Assembly (NCBI RefSeq): GCF_900103625.1
Contig: NZ_LT629700.1
Location: 124,001 to 188,000 of the forward strand
Length of the DNA: 64,000 nt
Reading direction: 5' to 3'
From: Corynebacterium mycetoides
GTDB lineage: Bacteria; Actinomycetota; Actinomycetes; Mycobacteriales; Mycobacteriaceae
The translations under genes were made by a program, and so were the position numbers. The notes beneath the pieces are model-generated. The model had not been told where the DNA came from. It saw only the letters and a list, made by a program, of their open reading frames with translations, and did not search any database. Positions 43,806 through 51,922 of this stretch are shown in pieces (the stretch's first letter is position 1; each line of letters starts with the position of its first letter).

Positions 43806-45323
43806 ATGGTTGACGGTACACATGGGGTGGTCATGCCCGAACGTTTCTTCCGCACGCAGCGCCCGGGTGATGCTGTGTGCGCGCTTGGGCAGCGCAAGCG
43901 CGACGCGGAGTACGAGTTGTATGGCGTGTGGGCGGACCCGGCCTACGACGTGTCCGATTTCGAGTGCGAGGTCACCCGGATCGCGGAGGCGGCGGGCGAG
44001 TCGCGCAGCGGGGTGGAAAAGGCGATCTTCGCCTACCGGCGCCTGGCGGACCTGCCGTGGCTGCGCGCGGTTCACGACGCCACACGCGTGCTCGACGTGC
44101 GCAGGCTGATCGCCGTCGACGCCGCGATCGCGGAACTCGGCCCGGATCTTGCCGGTGAGATACTCACCGCACTCGACGAGTTCGCCGCGGCGATGTTCAC
44201 CCCGACAAAGGCCAACCAGCCGCTGCCGACGCCGAAGGCGATCACCCACCGGATGCGCAGGTTCATCGCCACACTCGACGAACAGGTGGGCTACAACCCG
44301 GCGGACAGGAAGCGGCGCACCCGCGACAACGACGCGTTCGCGGTGCACGATTTCACCGCCGGCACCCGCTCAGGTGTCACTATCGAGTGCGATAACGCCA
44401 CCCACGCGGCGATCAGGCAGTTCCGCCGCCAAATCGCCCGCGAGCGCAAGGTCAGCGAGGAAGAAGCCACCAGGCTCATCCTCACCGGCCGGCTCACCTG
44501 CGATATCACGGTCACCCTCTACGGCTACGCCCCACTGACACCCGACAAACAGGTGGTGGCGGGCGCGGCGATGTTCTTCCCCGGCAGCGGCTGGACCGAT
44601 AGCGCGGCAGGCGCAGTCCTCGACGACATGACAGGCGGTACCCCGCCGCGCATCATTGATCTGGACAGTGTCGCCGATGATGAGGCCGCAGGCTACACCC
44701 CGACTGCCGGGATGCGCGCTTACGCCACCGCCCGCGACGGTGTGTGCATATGGCCCGGGTGCACCACGCCTGCGCAGCACTGCCAGCTCGACCACCGCGT
44801 GCCCTACCGCGACGGTGGTGCCACCGTCGCGGGCAACCTGTACTCGCTGTGCCAGACGCACCACAACGCCAAGACCGACCGGCGGGCCTACTACCTTGTC
44901 GACCCGGCCACCGGCGATGTCGTGTGGCTGTTCGCCGACGGGACCTACCACTTGTGCGAACCCGAAGGGTTCATCGGCTCCCAACTCGGCGTATCCACCC
45001 CGAGGTGGAACACCGATGTGGATACCCGCCGTAAGAAACGCGACCGGATGAGCACCTTCTTCGCCCGCGGCCACGCATTACTCGACACCTACGACACCAC
45101 CCACGATTACCCCGCCTGCGCACGCGCCCTGACCGAGCTGGAAGAAGAATACGGCATGACATTTCCCTACCCGCCCGAACCACCCACACCACCCACACCA
45201 GTGGTCCACCACAACGCGGGACTAGCAGACGAATGCACCGAACCCCTCGACCACTACGAAGCCCGAATCGAACGCCTCATCGCCAACGACCCCTACCTCA
45301 CACACGGAAACACGATCTACTGA
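43806..45323 (+). CDS. DUF222 / HNH endonuclease protein (REP13E12 type)
   Basis: 505 aa. N-terminal ~300 residues are the helical DUF222 domain; HNH nuclease motif from residue 313: CIWPGC...QLDHRVPYRDGGATVAGNLYSLCQTHHNAK, with both Cys pairs and His residues. The family is multi-copy in actinobacteria and partly on repeated elements. An ATG preceded by GAAGGGGGG gives a good start; longer upstream frames lack ribosome sites. The 3' end overlaps crtEb by 7 bp. Confidence 0.92.
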   Translation: MVDGTHGVVMPERFFRTQRPGDAVCALGQRKRDAEYELYGVWADPAYDVSDFECEVTRIAEAAGESRSGVEKAIFAYRRLADLPWLRAVHDATRVLDVRRLIAVDAAIAELGPDLAGEILTALDEFAAAMFTPTKANQPLPTPKAITHRMRRFIATLDEQVGYNPADRKRRTRDNDAFAVHDFTAGTRSGVTIECDNATHAAIRQFRRQIARERKVSEEEATRLILTGRLTCDITVTLYGYAPLTPDKQVVAGAAMFFPGSGWTDSAAGAVLDDMTGGTPPRIIDLDSVADDEAAGYTPTAGMRAYATARDGVCIWPGCTTPAQHCQLDHRVPYRDGGATVAGNLYSLCQTHHNAKTDRRAYYLVDPATGDVVWLFADGTYHLCEPEGFIGSQLGVSTPRWNTDVDTRRKKRDRMSTFFARGHALLDTYDTTHDYPACARALTELEEEYGMTFPYPPEPPTPPTPVVHHNAGLADECTEPLDHYEARIERLIANDPYLTHGNTIY

Positions 45324-46177
45324 GGCGGGAACACGAAGAACAGGACCGAAACGGTGATCACCCCTCCCGTGGCGAAGTTCAGCCAGAGGAACACCCGCCA
45401 CGCGCGGTTGACCGAGGCCGAGGTCTCGTCCGTGACGTTGGCAAAGCGGGCGGTGTTCACCGCGTAGCCCACTCCCAGCAGCGCAACGACCCAGCCGGGG
45501 AAGGGCAGCGCCAGGCACAGGGCCGCGGAGACGAGGTAACCCGCGCAGGCGAGGCGAGTGGTGGTGCGCGCACCCAGGCCGGTGGCAACCGAGCTCAACC
45601 CGCCCTCCCTGTCGGCGACGACATCCTGGACCGCGCCGAGCGCGTGGCTCGACATGCCCCAGAGGAAGAAGGCGGCCGCGGCGAGCCAGAAGCCGGGTTC
45701 GACGCGCGGGTCCGCGAGGGTTGCGCCGACAATCGCCGGAAGGGTGAAGTGCGAGGACGAGGTGATCGAATCGAGGACAGGCACTTCCTTGAAGCGCAGG
45801 GGCGGGGCGGAATAGGCGTAGACGGCGAACAGCGCGAGGCTGAGCCACAGCGCCGAGGTGGCGGTGCCGTGGAGGTAGAGGAAAAGCGCTGGCGGGAGCG
45901 TCGTTAAGCCTGCCGCCAGGAGGAGGGGCCTGTGCAGCGATTTTGGCAGCACGGCGCCCTCGATGCCGCCCTTGCGCGGGTTGCGGATGTCGGATTCGTA
46001 GTCGAAGACGTCGTTGATGCCGTACATCGCGATGTTGTACGGCACGAGGAAGAACAGGAACCCGAGCCAGAACAACCCGTCGAAGCGGCCGGTGTCCAAT
46101 AGGTACGCCAGGCCGAACGGAACGGCGGTGTTGACCCAGCTGATCGGGCGCGAGGCGGCGAGGATCGAGCGGATCAT
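45317..46177 (-). CDS. crtEb: Lycopene elongase (UbiA family) CrtEb
   Basis: Adds C5 units to lycopene, giving the C50 precursor flavuxanthin. 286 aa membrane prenyltransferase. First Asp motif NDVFDYESD near residue 54, second DVVADREGG near 182, and GGIEGAVLPKSLHR near 66. Its place after crtYf matches the C. glutamicum crtB-I-Ye-Yf-Eb order. Overlaps crtYf by 4 nt (ATGA). Confidence 0.94.
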   Translation of the reverse strand: MIRSILAASRPISWVNTAVPFGLAYLLDTGRFDGLFWLGFLFFLVPYNIAMYGINDVFDYESDIRNPRKGGIEGAVLPKSLHRPLLLAAGLTTLPPALFLYLHGTATSALWLSLALFAVYAYSAPPLRFKEVPVLDSITSSSHFTLPAIVGATLADPRVEPGFWLAAAAFFLWGMSSHALGAVQDVVADREGGLSSVATGLGARTTTRLACAGYLVSAALCLALPFPGWVVALLGVGYAVNTARFANVTDETSASVNRAWRVFLWLNFATGGVITVSVLFFVFPPQ

Positions 46178-46461
46178 GGCTTCCTTCCGGGCCACAGCGC
46201 GGACACGGCGAGGCAGGCGAACACCGCGTAGAAGAGGTCTTCGACCGGGATGAGGCCGAGGTAGATCCCGAGGTTGTTCGCGGCGGCGTACCCCATCAGG
46301 CCGGCGGCCACCATGAGGTTGTCGAAGAGGATGGTCAGAGTGAGCAGAACCGCGGCGACAATCGCGGTGGCCTTGGTCTGCGAGGCGTACGCGTGACGAC
46401 GCGCCCACCACAGGCCCGCCGCGCCCACCAGGAACGGCAGGCTGATGAGCAGGTACGTCAC
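46174..46461 (-). CDS. crtYf: C50 carotenoid epsilon-cyclase subunit CrtYf
   Basis: 95 aa, three membrane helices. PVEDLFYAVFACLAVSALW carries the PxE(E/D) lycopene cyclase motif near residue 72. With CrtYe it forms the heterodimeric cyclase making decaprenoxanthin. GTG start overlaps the crtYe stop by 4 nt. Confidence 0.92.
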   Translation of the reverse strand: MTYLLISLPFLVGAAGLWWARRHAYASQTKATAIVAAVLLTLTILFDNLMVAAGLMGYAAANNLGIYLGLIPVEDLFYAVFACLAVSALWPGRKP

Positions 46462-46772
46462 GGCTGCACCACCTTCCGGGCGGCAGAGGTCAGGTTCATG
46501 GTCAAGTACGTGAGGAAGAACAGGAAGATCGGTTCCTCGAGCGGCATCTCCGGGGCGAGCTCGACGCCCGTCATGTAGGGGGAGTCGCCCCGGTAGAACG
46601 TGCCCGTGGCGATCCCGGCCGCGTCCCACGCGAGGAACAGGGCGACGAGGGACAGCGAGAGCACCGCGGCGCGGCGCGGGTCGAGAAAGAAGGCGAGCCG
46701 CCAGCGCCGGTCGCACAGCACCATGCAGGCGATGCTGAGCAGGAGGAACGCGAGGTAGAACAGGTGCATCAT
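46458..46772 (-). CDS. crtYe: C50 carotenoid epsilon-cyclase subunit CrtYe
   Basis: 104 aa membrane subunit pairing with CrtYf. PLEEPIFLFFLTYLTMNL holds the conserved PxEE motif near residue 76. RBS GAGGAACG before two tandem ATGs; the first overlaps the crtI stop by 4 nt. Position and size are as expected. Confidence 0.92.
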   Translation of the reverse strand: MMHLFYLAFLLLSIACMVLCDRRWRLAFFLDPRRAAVLSLSLVALFLAWDAAGIATGTFYRGDSPYMTGVELAPEMPLEEPIFLFFLTYLTMNLTSAARKVVQP

Positions 46773-48319
46773 CGTTCCTCCGCGAGCGGGCCGGGGGAGC
46801 GGTCGCCGCGCAGGCGCTTGACCACGTTCTCCGCGGAGATCAGGCACATCGGAACCCCGACGCCGGGCAGCGTCGTGGCGCCGGCGTAGTAGAGGTTGCC
46901 GAGCTTCTTCGATGCGTTGCGCCCGCGGAAGAACGCCGACTGCCGCAGGGTGTGGGCGGGGCCGATGGAGCCGCCCGACCACGCCCGGTAGCGCTCGGCG
47001 AAATCGGACGGGCCGAGGGTGCGCATCACGGTGATGCGCTCCCGGAAGTCGTCGATGCCGCACCACCGAGCGATCTGGTCGACGGCCGCCTGGGCGACCG
47101 CGTCGACGGCGGGCGACGCCTCGGGCTGGTAGAGGTCGCCGTGGCCGAAATCGGTGGCGGCCGGCACGGGGACGAGGACGAACAGGTTCTCGCACCCCTC
47201 GGGGGCCGTCGACGGGTCGGTGGCAGAGGGCATCGACACGTAGATGGAATGCGAAGAATCGAGCGGGCGTTCCGCGACGGGGCCGTCGAACACCGCATCG
47301 AAATCGGTGTCCCAGTCCTCGCCGAACAAGAGGTTGTGGTGGGCCAGCTGCGGCAGCTTCGAGTCGGTGCCGAGCATCACCAGCACCGTGCCCAGCCCGG
47401 GGTCGCGGGCGCCGAACCACTTCTCGTCGTAGGTGCGTTTCTCCGGCGGGAGCAGGCGCGTCTCCGTGAAGTGGAGGTCCGCGGCGGAGACGACGACGTC
47501 GGCGCGGAGGAGCTCGCCGCCGACAAGCCTGACCCCCGTGGCGCGGGAGCCGGAGTACGTGATGGCGCCGACGTCCGCGCCCAGCCGGAACTGCGCCCCG
47601 TTCTCCCGGGCGAGCTCGGCGAGCGCTTCCACCACGGCCGCGAAACCGCCCTGCGGGTACTTCACGCCCTGCACGAGGTCGGTGTGGCTCATCAGGTGGT
47701 ACATCGACGGCGTCCGCGCGGGATGCGAGGACAGGAACACGGCCGGGTAGGTGAGCATCTGGCGCAGCCGGGTGTCGGCGAAGCGAGCGGCGACGAACGA
47801 GTCCAACGGGACCGTGAGCAGGCGGGCGAGGTCGAGGTAGCGGCGCCGCAGCCCGGGGGCGACGAAGGGGCGCGCCGAGCTGAACGTCGTGTAGAGGAAC
47901 CTCTCGACGGCCATGTCGTAGGTGTCGCGCGCCGAGTCCAGGTAGTCGGCCAGGGCGGCGCCGGCGCCGGGCTCGAGGGCGTCGAACAGCGCGATCGCCT
48001 CCCCGCGGCCCGATTCGACGTCGATGGGGTCGCGGCCCTCGGGAAACAGGCGGTAGGCGGGGGTCAGATCGACGAGGTCGAGCACATCCTCGGTGCGCTT
48101 GCCGAACAACGCGAAGAAGTGGTCGAAAGCGTCCGGCATGAGGTACCAGGACGGCCCGGTGTCGAAGCGGTAGCCCGCCACGACTTCCTCCCCGGAGCGT
48201 CCGCCCAGGGTGTCGAGGCGCTCGACGACCGTGACGCGGTACCCCTCGCGCCCGAGCAGGGCGGCGGAGGCCAGGCCGGCGACGCCGGCGCCGATCACGA
48301 TGGCGGATTTATCGGGCAC
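46769..48319 (-). CDS. crtI: Phytoene desaturase CrtI
   Basis: FAD enzyme that desaturates phytoene to lycopene. 516 aa. Dinucleotide fold VIGAGVAGLASAALLGREGY near residues 7-26 and ending motif YYAGATTLPGVGVPMCLISAENV near 475-497. Starts GTG; overlaps crtB by 11 nt and crtYe by 4. Confidence 0.95.
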   Translation of the reverse strand: MPDKSAIVIGAGVAGLASAALLGREGYRVTVVERLDTLGGRSGEEVVAGYRFDTGPSWYLMPDAFDHFFALFGKRTEDVLDLVDLTPAYRLFPEGRDPIDVESGRGEAIALFDALEPGAGAALADYLDSARDTYDMAVERFLYTTFSSARPFVAPGLRRRYLDLARLLTVPLDSFVAARFADTRLRQMLTYPAVFLSSHPARTPSMYHLMSHTDLVQGVKYPQGGFAAVVEALAELARENGAQFRLGADVGAITYSGSRATGVRLVGGELLRADVVVSAADLHFTETRLLPPEKRTYDEKWFGARDPGLGTVLVMLGTDSKLPQLAHHNLLFGEDWDTDFDAVFDGPVAERPLDSSHSIYVSMPSATDPSTAPEGCENLFVLVPVPAATDFGHGDLYQPEASPAVDAVAQAAVDQIARWCGIDDFRERITVMRTLGPSDFAERYRAWSGGSIGPAHTLRQSAFFRGRNASKKLGNLYYAGATTLPGVGVPMCLISAENVVKRLRGDRSPGPLAEER

Positions 48320-49163
48320 GGGACCTCCTCAGGGCGCGGGCGGTTACGTAGAGCTTACGGTGGCGGGGAACGGAAATGCGGGTGGTGGTCACGGTGGCGG
48401 CGGGGGCGGCGTCGATACGCGTCGCGAGCTCGGAGAACAACGCCTCCGCGGCGGCGACGGCGCCGCGGGCGGAACCGGGGATCAACGGGATCGCGCGGCG
48501 GGCGCGCTCGAGGTCGCGGCGGATGTCGGCGACGAGCGCGGCCTTGGTTTCGCTGGTCAATTCCCCCGCGTCGAGCTCGGGGAAGTAGGCGCGACCCAGT
48601 TCGCCGCGGTCCTCCGCAAGGTCGCGCAGGAAGTTGACCTTTTGGAACGCCGCGCCGAGCGCCCGCGCCCCGGCGTCGAGTTCCGCGCGATCGGCGGCGG
48701 AAACCGGTTCCTGCGCGACGAAGGCCGCGACGCACATCAGGCCGATGACCTCCGCAGACCCGTAGACGTAGGCGTCGAAGTCCGCCGGCGTGTACGCGAA
48801 TTGGGTGACGTCGCGGCGCATGGAGTCGAAGAACGCAGTGACGTGGGCGTCGTCGAAGCGGCAGCGGCGTGCGCTGTTCGCCCAGGCGTGGATGACCGGG
48901 TCGGTGTGGAACCGGGTGGCGGGGGCGGCCAGGACCTGCGCCTCGTAGGCGTCGAGAAGCGGCGCCGCGTCGCTGCCCGCCGCGCCGTCGACGATTTCGT
49001 CGGCGATGCGCACCATCGCGTAGAGGTTGCGGATGTCGGTGCGCACGCGCGGCGCGAGAAAGCGCGTGGCCAGGGAGAAGCTCGTCGAGTACTGGGCGAT
49101 CACCTGCGCGGCGGCGCGGTCGCACATCCGGTCGTAGAGGGCCAGTGCCCGGGGGGATTCCAT
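48309..49163 (-). CDS. crtB: Phytoene synthase CrtB
   Basis: Condenses two GGPP to phytoene. 284 aa. First aspartate-rich motif DEIVDGAAG near residue 57 (DxxxD-like), second RDLAEDRGELGRAYFP near 194-209. crtE (GGPP synthase) and a MarR-type crtR are not in this window. It starts 11 nt after the GT2 stop, so the GT2 gene heads the same operon. Confidence 0.95.
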   Translation of the reverse strand: MESPRALALYDRMCDRAAAQVIAQYSTSFSLATRFLAPRVRTDIRNLYAMVRIADEIVDGAAGSDAAPLLDAYEAQVLAAPATRFHTDPVIHAWANSARRCRFDDAHVTAFFDSMRRDVTQFAYTPADFDAYVYGSAEVIGLMCVAAFVAQEPVSAADRAELDAGARALGAAFQKVNFLRDLAEDRGELGRAYFPELDAGELTSETKAALVADIRRDLERARRAIPLIPGSARGAVAAAEALFSELATRIDAAPAATVTTTRISVPRHRKLYVTARALRRSRAR

Positions 49164-49174
49164 GCCGCCCAAGC

Positions 49175-49927
49175 CTAGACGCGCTCCACCAGTCGGCGGT
49201 GCGGGGGCGAGACCGCGAACCCGCGCCGCATGGAGTGCGTCCCGCGCGCGAAGCGGCGCGCGAGCTGCCGGGCTCCGTACAGCGCGCGGGGATCCATGCC
49301 CACGGCGAGCTCGGGGCGGAACACGACGGTTTCGTGCGGCCGCACCGCGAAGGAGAGCTGGATATCGTCGTGCGACTCGGTGTCGGCGGGGTCGAGGGCG
49401 CCGCGAATATCGCACCACCACGAGGTGGTTAACGAGCAGTTGGTGCCGAAAAACGGCGGGTGGCCGAGCGCGGCGCCGACGCTTAACCGGTAGGCGCCCA
49501 GGTAGGCGCGGCTTGCGATGCGGCCGCGCCAGCCGGGGATGTCGAAACGCGCGGAGCCGGTGATCCCGACGACCTCCTTGCGCGGCGCCCGCGCCTGATC
49601 CCACGCTTGCAGCAGCCGCGCCGTGTACGTCGGGTCGGCCCACGCGTCGGCGTCGGTGCGCACGATCAGGTCGAGGCCCAGGGCCGCGGCCTCGTCGTAG
49701 CCTGCGCGGGCGGCCCACGTGATGCCGCGGCGCGCCTCGGCGACAACCGTGGCACCCGCGCTGCGCGCCACGTCCGCCGACTCGTCGGTGGACCCGTTGT
49801 CCACCACGATCACGCGGTCGAACGGGCGCGTCTGGCTGGTGAAGCTGTCCAGACAGCGGGCGAGCAGCGCAGCGTCGTTGAGGCACGGGACGACGAGGCC
49901 GATCGTTGGCTGGGGCTGGCGGAGCAC
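49175..49927 (-). CDS. GT2 glycosyltransferase, first gene of the carotenoid operon
   Basis: 250 aa GT-A enzyme. LVVPCLNDAALLARCLDSF near residue 9, VIVVDNGSTDES near 38, DxD-like RTDADAW near 85, and ESHDDIQLSFAVR near 178. No membrane anchor beyond a possible C-terminal helix. Because it opens the crt operon, it could glucosylate decaprenoxanthin; a cell-wall role is the other option. GTG at 49927 sits 6 nt from a consensus TATACT box. Confidence 0.85.
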   Translation of the reverse strand: MLRQPQPTIGLVVPCLNDAALLARCLDSFTSQTRPFDRVIVVDNGSTDESADVARSAGATVVAEARRGITWAARAGYDEAAALGLDLIVRTDADAWADPTYTARLLQAWDQARAPRKEVVGITGSARFDIPGWRGRIASRAYLGAYRLSVGAALGHPPFFGTNCSLTTSWWCDIRGALDPADTESHDDIQLSFAVRPHETVVFRPELAVGMDPRALYGARQLARRFARGTHSMRRGFAVSPPHRRLVERV

Positions 49928-49933
49928 AGCCGA

Positions 49934-49939
49934 AGTATA
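49934..49939 (-). promoter_or_regulatory. Consensus -10 (TATACT) of the GT2-crt operon
   Basis: AGTATA on plus is TATACT on minus, 6 nt from the GT2 GTG. Leaderless start inferred. No good -35 upstream. Confidence 0.6.
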
Positions 49940-49985
49940 GCGCGGCCGCGAAGCCGCGGCGTCGTTTTCGCGTACCCTCGGGCCA

Positions 49986-51251
49986 ATGGCATCCAAGAAT
50001 TCCCGCGAGACCTCCCACAAGATCCTCACCGACGGTTACATGTACGCAGCCAACCAGCGCAAGAACGCGGGCGTGGCGCCCGAGTCCATGTGCCCCGTGT
50101 CCACGAAGCTCCTCGGCGAGGGCGCGACGATCGTCCGCGGCAGCGAGGGGATCGACCTGTTCTACAACGAAGACCTGGTCAAGCGCGAAGGCGCGATGCC
50201 GTCCGTAATCGGCGATGCCCTCGTGGGCAAGGGCGCCGTGCACAACCTCGACGGCGAGGCGCACAAGACCCGCAAGGCGCAGATGGCGGCGATGGCGTAC
50301 GAGGACGAGCGCGTCGCCGAGTTCGCCCCGCTCGTAGCGGAGGAAGTCGAGCGAACGGTGGCCGCCTGGAAGGGCACCGAGGGCAACGTCTTCCACGACA
50401 TGTCGCTCGCCTTCGGCCGCGCGGCGTTCCGCTGGGCGGGAATCGACCTGCCGCAGAAGGAGACCGACGAGAAGGTCGAGCGGATGATTACCCTGCTGGA
50501 CACCTTTGGCAAGGCCGCTGGCACTCCCAAGGCGTTCTGGCAGCGCCGCCAGCTGGACAGCTGGGCCGGAGAGCTGATCACCGAGGTCCGCGAGGGGCGC
50601 GTCACCGCCCGCCCCGACTCAGTGCTCCAGCACATGGCCGACTTGAAGGACGAGAACGGCGAGCTTGTCGACGCCACCACCGCCGGCATCGAGCTCCAGA
50701 ACCTGACACGCCCCACCGTCGCCGTGGGCATCTTCGCCTCCTTCGCGGCGGTGGCCCTGGCGGAGAACCCGCAGTGGCGCGAGCGCGTCAACCACGCCGA
50801 GACCGACCGCGAGGCCATCGCGTTCGCCCAGGAGGTGCGCCGCTTCTACCCGTTCGTGCCGATGTTCCCGGCCAAGGCCATCAAGGACACGGAGTTCAAG
50901 GGGTGCCCGATCCACGAGGGCGAGCGCGTCATTCTGGACTTCACCGGCACCCTGGGCTCGGACGAGGAGTGGGAGAACCCGGCCAGCTTCGACCCGGAGC
51001 GCTTCATGCAGTTCGCCAACCAGTCCGAGGCGGAGTCCGTCAAGGCCTTCATCCCGCAGGGCGGGGCGGACGTGCGCACGGGCCACCGTTGCCCGGGCGA
51101 GAAGATCGCCGTCACCGCGCTCTCGACCGCCGTCGCGGCGATGGCGCGGCCCGAAGTGAAGATCTCCACCGAGGCGAACGACATCAACTACTCGCTGACC
51201 CAGATCCTCACCCGCCCGGAGACCGGCGTGCGGGTGACGGTGACGCAGTAG
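49986..51251 (+). CDS. CYP152 fatty acid peroxygenase / decarboxylase, OleT-like
   Basis: 421 aa P450 of the CYP152 group, which uses hydrogen peroxide and binds the fatty acid carboxylate with an Arg-Pro pair. ELQNLTRPTVAV has R242-P243; heme ligand is C369 in GADVRTGHRCPGE. Residue H86 in GKGAVHNLDG is where OleT (alkene-forming) has His85 and BSbeta (hydroxylating) has Gln85. The equivalent of OleT Phe79 is V80. TACCCT (49973-49978) is 7 nt from the ATG, so it is leaderless. It is divergent from the carotenoid operon. Confidence 0.92.
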   Translation: MASKNSRETSHKILTDGYMYAANQRKNAGVAPESMCPVSTKLLGEGATIVRGSEGIDLFYNEDLVKREGAMPSVIGDALVGKGAVHNLDGEAHKTRKAQMAAMAYEDERVAEFAPLVAEEVERTVAAWKGTEGNVFHDMSLAFGRAAFRWAGIDLPQKETDEKVERMITLLDTFGKAAGTPKAFWQRRQLDSWAGELITEVREGRVTARPDSVLQHMADLKDENGELVDATTAGIELQNLTRPTVAVGIFASFAAVALAENPQWRERVNHAETDREAIAFAQEVRRFYPFVPMFPAKAIKDTEFKGCPIHEGERVILDFTGTLGSDEEWENPASFDPERFMQFANQSEAESVKAFIPQGGADVRTGHRCPGEKIAVTALSTAVAAMARPEVKISTEANDINYSLTQILTRPETGVRVTVTQ

Positions 51252-51267
51252 CGCCTCTGCCGCGGAG

Positions 51268-51897
51268 CTAGAAGAACAGGGGGAGGATGCAGAGCATCCC
51301 CACGCTCCACGTCAGATGCAGCGCGATGGGGGAGAGCAGCCTGCCGCTGCGCACCACCTCGTAGTGGGCCAGGGCGCCCACGCACGCGGCGGCCAGGAGG
51401 AGCAGCGGGACGCCCATCGCCGCGGTCACCGCGCAGTACAGGGCGACTGAAAAGACCCCTGCGGCGAGCGGGCTGGCAACCACGCGCCGGGCGAGGAGTT
51501 GGCTCGGCACCACGTCGCGGTAGACCAGTTCCTCGCCGATGCCGTTGATGACCAGCACCGCCAGCGTCGGTATCCACCCGCCCTTGTCGGTGGTGGACAG
51601 CAGCTGCTCCACCGGCTCGGCGAGGAAGGGGATCCGGCTGACCACGACGGCGCCCGCCACGAACAGGGCGGCCAGCGCCGCGCCGAGTGCGATACCCCGG
51701 GCGATCTCGCGGCCCCGGCGCGGGCCGGAGAACGAGGCGCGGGAGCCCCACGCCCACCACGCGGCGAAGTAGATCGCCGCCGTGACGACGGTGGCGGCGT
51801 AGAAGCCGGGCGTGCCGTCGCCCGCCTGGCGCGCCACGAAGAGCCCCGCCGCGCCGGCGGCGCAGGGGAGCAGGAACGCGAATGCTGAGGGTGCCAT
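51268..51897 (-). CDS. CPBP family intramembrane protease
   Basis: 209 aa, about 5-6 membrane segments. Motifs: EELVYRDVVPSQLLAR (EExxxR) near residue 123-131, and LLSPIALHLTWS (HxxW-like) near 190. The family (Abi/CAAX) acts in bacteriocin self-immunity or membrane protein processing; target unknown. It is transcribed from the divergent promoter at 51906-51915 with 8 nt between box and ATG. Confidence 0.85.
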   Translation of the reverse strand: MAPSAFAFLLPCAAGAAGLFVARQAGDGTPGFYAATVVTAAIYFAAWWAWGSRASFSGPRRGREIARGIALGAALAALFVAGAVVVSRIPFLAEPVEQLLSTTDKGGWIPTLAVLVINGIGEELVYRDVVPSQLLARRVVASPLAAGVFSVALYCAVTAAMGVPLLLLAAACVGALAHYEVVRSGRLLSPIALHLTWSVGMLCILPLFF

Positions 51898-51905
51898 CGC
51901 CGTAA

Positions 51906-51915
51906 AGTGTAGGCT
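51906..51915. promoter_or_regulatory. Divergent CPBP / TspO-fusion promoter with shared TA
   Basis: AGTGTAGGCT: TAGGCT for the plus gene (7 nt before ATG 51923) and TACACT for the minus gene (8 nt before ATG 51897) share one TA. Both genes look leaderless. Confidence 0.55.
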
Positions 51916-51922
51916 AACTCGT

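Noticed and set aside
43806..45323. DUF222/HNH protein as evidence for a mobile element
   Set aside because: The family is multi-copy in actinobacteria, but here there are no terminal repeats or other mobile genes, so it is treated as a chromosomal gene.
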